Part shown: one piece after another, positions 55,664-57,291 of the stretch | How positions within the stretch are numbered: the first letter of the stretch is position 1 | Layout of the letters: every line of letters starts with the position of its first letter | Notes under the pieces: generated by a model | What the model was told of the DNA's origin: nothing | What the model saw: the letters and a program-made list of their open reading frames with translations, nothing else | Database searches by the model: none | Translations under genes and position numbers: made by a program | Assembly: GCA_023375785.1 (NCBI GenBank) | Contig: SZWC01004967.1 | Coordinates: forward strand, 5,185 to 62,475 | Source: Penium margaritaceum | Lineage: Eukaryota; Streptophyta; Zygnematophyceae; Desmidiales; Peniaceae | Direction: 5' to 3' | DNA length: 57,291 nucleotides

Positions 55664-57054
55664 TGTTGGTTTTTGCGCATCTCTCATTGTGCTTTGTTGT
55701 GTTCTCCCGGCTTGTGTACATCGGCATGCAGATGACTGACGGCGAGACTCAATGCTGTTGGGGTGTCGTCCGGTGGAGCTGACGCACGTTGAGGCCTATT
55801 CACAGTTCGCTGAAGCCTTCTTCCTCCGGCGACGTGCTTAGCTCCGTCGGCAGGCCTCCTCGACGGTCGGGCCGTTGGCGGTCACTGCCACCGCAGATGA
55901 TGTCTACATGCGCCCAGCGCTGGTTCTGGCTGTGCCATTGCCTGTGCAGCGTCATGATCTGCCTAGGGTCCATGTCTATTGCTGTGGGGCACTGTTTGGT
56001 ATCGTGGACCGTCGTAGGCACTGCCTGGGTTCAGGCAGTCATAACTCTTTGGTGCTATTTTTCTAGCTGATTTTGACCATACAACTGTGTTCGAAACATC
56101 GGTACTATTGTCTGGTCCAGTTTTCAGGCAAAACAGACGATGCCCGGGTTTTGGGCTGTTGGGCGTATGGCAGGGCTCACCGAGAAAACCCTGCCTGCAA
56201 GAAAACAGGGCACTTCTACCTCGGAGCCCTGGTTGGTTGCACGGTTCCTTCCAGGGACCCGTTTCAACATCTAACCAACCCTTCGGCCCTGCCGGCCGAT
56301 CAGACCAACCAGAGGGCCCCGTCGGCCAACTTTGATAACCTTAGGGCCCGTCGGCAACATCGAAGGACAGCGTTCGCCCATGATAGTCGGTAAGTAGCGA
56401 ACAATTCGAGGAACAAAATTGGCCTTGTTTAATAACTAACATACTCAGGAAAGAAAAAAGTGTTAACGGAACAGGTTCCAACAATGTTATCATTCCATAC
56501 CACACGGTTTAGACTTTCATGAAATTGTCGAATCCGTTTCCCGGCGCATTACACCGGCAAGCAGTCACCTGAGATGGCCAGCCCGGTAGGAGACCGGCTA
56601 TCTCGTGTCGTGCTGGCAGCATGCAAGCTTTTTCGTTGATCGCCGCCTGAACACAAGCTCCGGCTATGATGGATTCGGCCATGCGGGTCCTCGCATTGGG
56701 ACGACCTAAGAACCCGGGCCCCAAGGTCAGTTTATCCCAGAGAATAAGTCTACGACTGTTTTCTTATTCGCTGGTTAGCTGAGTAACAAGTTCTACACTA
56801 ATGGGGGGGAGCTAGAACTTGGAGGGGTCTCCCATTGTTGCTCATTCTTCATTCCTAATCAGTCACTTTAGGTTTTCAGCTGCTTTCTGGTGCCAACACT
56901 GGCGCGCACGTTTCTGAGTAACAAACCCAGAGCTTCCAGACTTAGTCTCTAGAGCAGCAGACTGAGGGGGCAGTAGACTTGAGCAACGAGCGTGGAAGCC
57001 CGCACACTGCATCAACAACGGTGTTGCCCCAACCTACTACTTAGTTTTCCTTTT
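55664..57054 (+). repeat. element G 3' LTR with internal insertion
   Basis: 1,391 bp against 852 bp for the 5' LTR. The two are collinear up to about 56,205 and again from about 56,738. The extra DNA between is described separately. The outer end TTTTCCTTTT meets the AGTTG duplication. Confidence 0.92.
56206..56738. other. about 530-bp insertion in G 3' LTR
   Basis: Sequence absent from the 5' LTR, flanked by AGAAAA and AGAGAA, which may be a diverged duplication. It contains a plausible splice donor GGTAAGTAG at 56,389-56,397 after an open stretch, and GC-rich sequence unlike the LTR. No terminal repeats are visible. It could be a non-autonomous transposon or a captured gene fragment. Confidence 0.6.
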
Positions 57055-57291
57055 AGTTGGGGCAGTAGCGTTGTTGATGCAGCCTGCGGGCTTCTACACT
57101 CGTTGCTTAATCTGCTTGCCCCTTAGTCTGCCGCTCTAGAGTCCAAGTCTGAGTGCTCTGTGTTTGTTCCTCAGAAATGCGCGCGCTAGTGTTAGCGCCA
57201 GAAAGCAGCAAAAAATTGGAAGTAACTGATTAGGAATGAAGAATGAGACAGAATGGGAGACCCTTCCAGGAACTAGCCCTCCCCCCCCCCC
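57055..57291 (-). repeat. element H 5' LTR, outer part
   Basis: Begins with the AGTTG duplication, then matches 42,910-43,136 of the H 3' LTR in the same orientation. The window ends in a C-run inside it. Confidence 0.9.

Larger units (their letters stand above)
47697..57054 (+). mobile_element. Copia element G, full length, inserted in H LTR
   Basis: A 9,358-bp plus-strand Copia with both LTRs, PBS, leader, gag, protease, integrase, RT, RNase H and purine tract. The target duplication AGTTG is at 47692-47696 and 57055-57059. RT has lost about 50 codons including motif A and has YVDG for YVDD, so the copy cannot replicate unaided. The 3' LTR carries an extra segment of about 530 bp. Confidence 0.95.
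42893..57291 (-). mobile_element. Copia element H, minus strand, interrupted by G and internally deleted
   Basis: The 3' LTR (42893-43739) is followed by a short RNase H tail, the start of integrase, protease, gag, a leader and the PBS at 47659-47670. Its 5' LTR begins at 47671, is split after 26 bp by element G, and resumes at 57060, running off the window. About 3 kb of integrase, RT and RNase H is missing at about 43,928, so this copy is non-autonomous. The LTRs are homologous to those of G, so both belong to one family inserted in opposite directions. Confidence 0.92.

Overview
This is a eukaryotic nuclear contig from a repeat-rich, mid-GC genome, probably green lineage (alga or charophyte). 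The evidence is several lineages of Ty1/Copia LTR retrotransposons primed by initiator tRNA-Met (PBS TGGTATCAGAGC), Mutator-like (MULE) transposases with GT-AG introns of about 90 bp, and a hAT transposase. I found no rRNA, tRNA, CRISPR array or bacterial operon. Almost everything recognisable is mobile DNA, most of it broken and nested.

Layout. 1-1,721: no gene; inverted repeats and a poly-G/N assembly scar. 1,722-8,967: element A, a full-length minus-strand Copia with LTRs and a perfect 5-bp target duplication (GTAGG); it interrupts an open frame that resumes at 8,968. 9,480-10,054: tandem repeat. 10,365-13,556: minus-strand MULE locus (MULE1) with spliced downstream exons; a further minus-strand frame lies at 14,041-15,006. 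15,007-18,589: nothing confident. 18,590-20,921: 3' half of Copia B (minus). 20,922-28,997: Copia C (plus), preceded by the tail of a second copy of the same family. 28,998-29,782: 5' piece of a B-type element (D). 29,989-31,640: 5' half of another Copia (E, minus). 32,590-33,880: truncated MULE2. 34,768-37,669: hAT transposase with a C-terminal AT-hook tail. 37,937-38,215: minisatellite. 38,378-42,892: Copia F, whose gag/protease half points opposite to its integrase-RT half. 42,893-57,291: Copia H (minus, internally deleted), into whose 5' LTR element G (plus, 47,697-57,054, target duplication AGTTG) has inserted.

The most striking signal is global. In frames fixed by homology, interruptions are mostly TAG/TAA at glutamine or glutamine-compatible positions, while every natural C-terminus I can place ends in TGA. 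This fits a nuclear code in which UAR means Gln (NCBI table 6, known in some ulvophyte algae). It also fits CAG-to-TAG decay of methylated repeats under the standard code. A few TAR codons sit at conserved Trp, Tyr or Glu positions and are the main argument for decay. If table 6 applies, several of the fragments below are longer and less broken than a standard translation shows.
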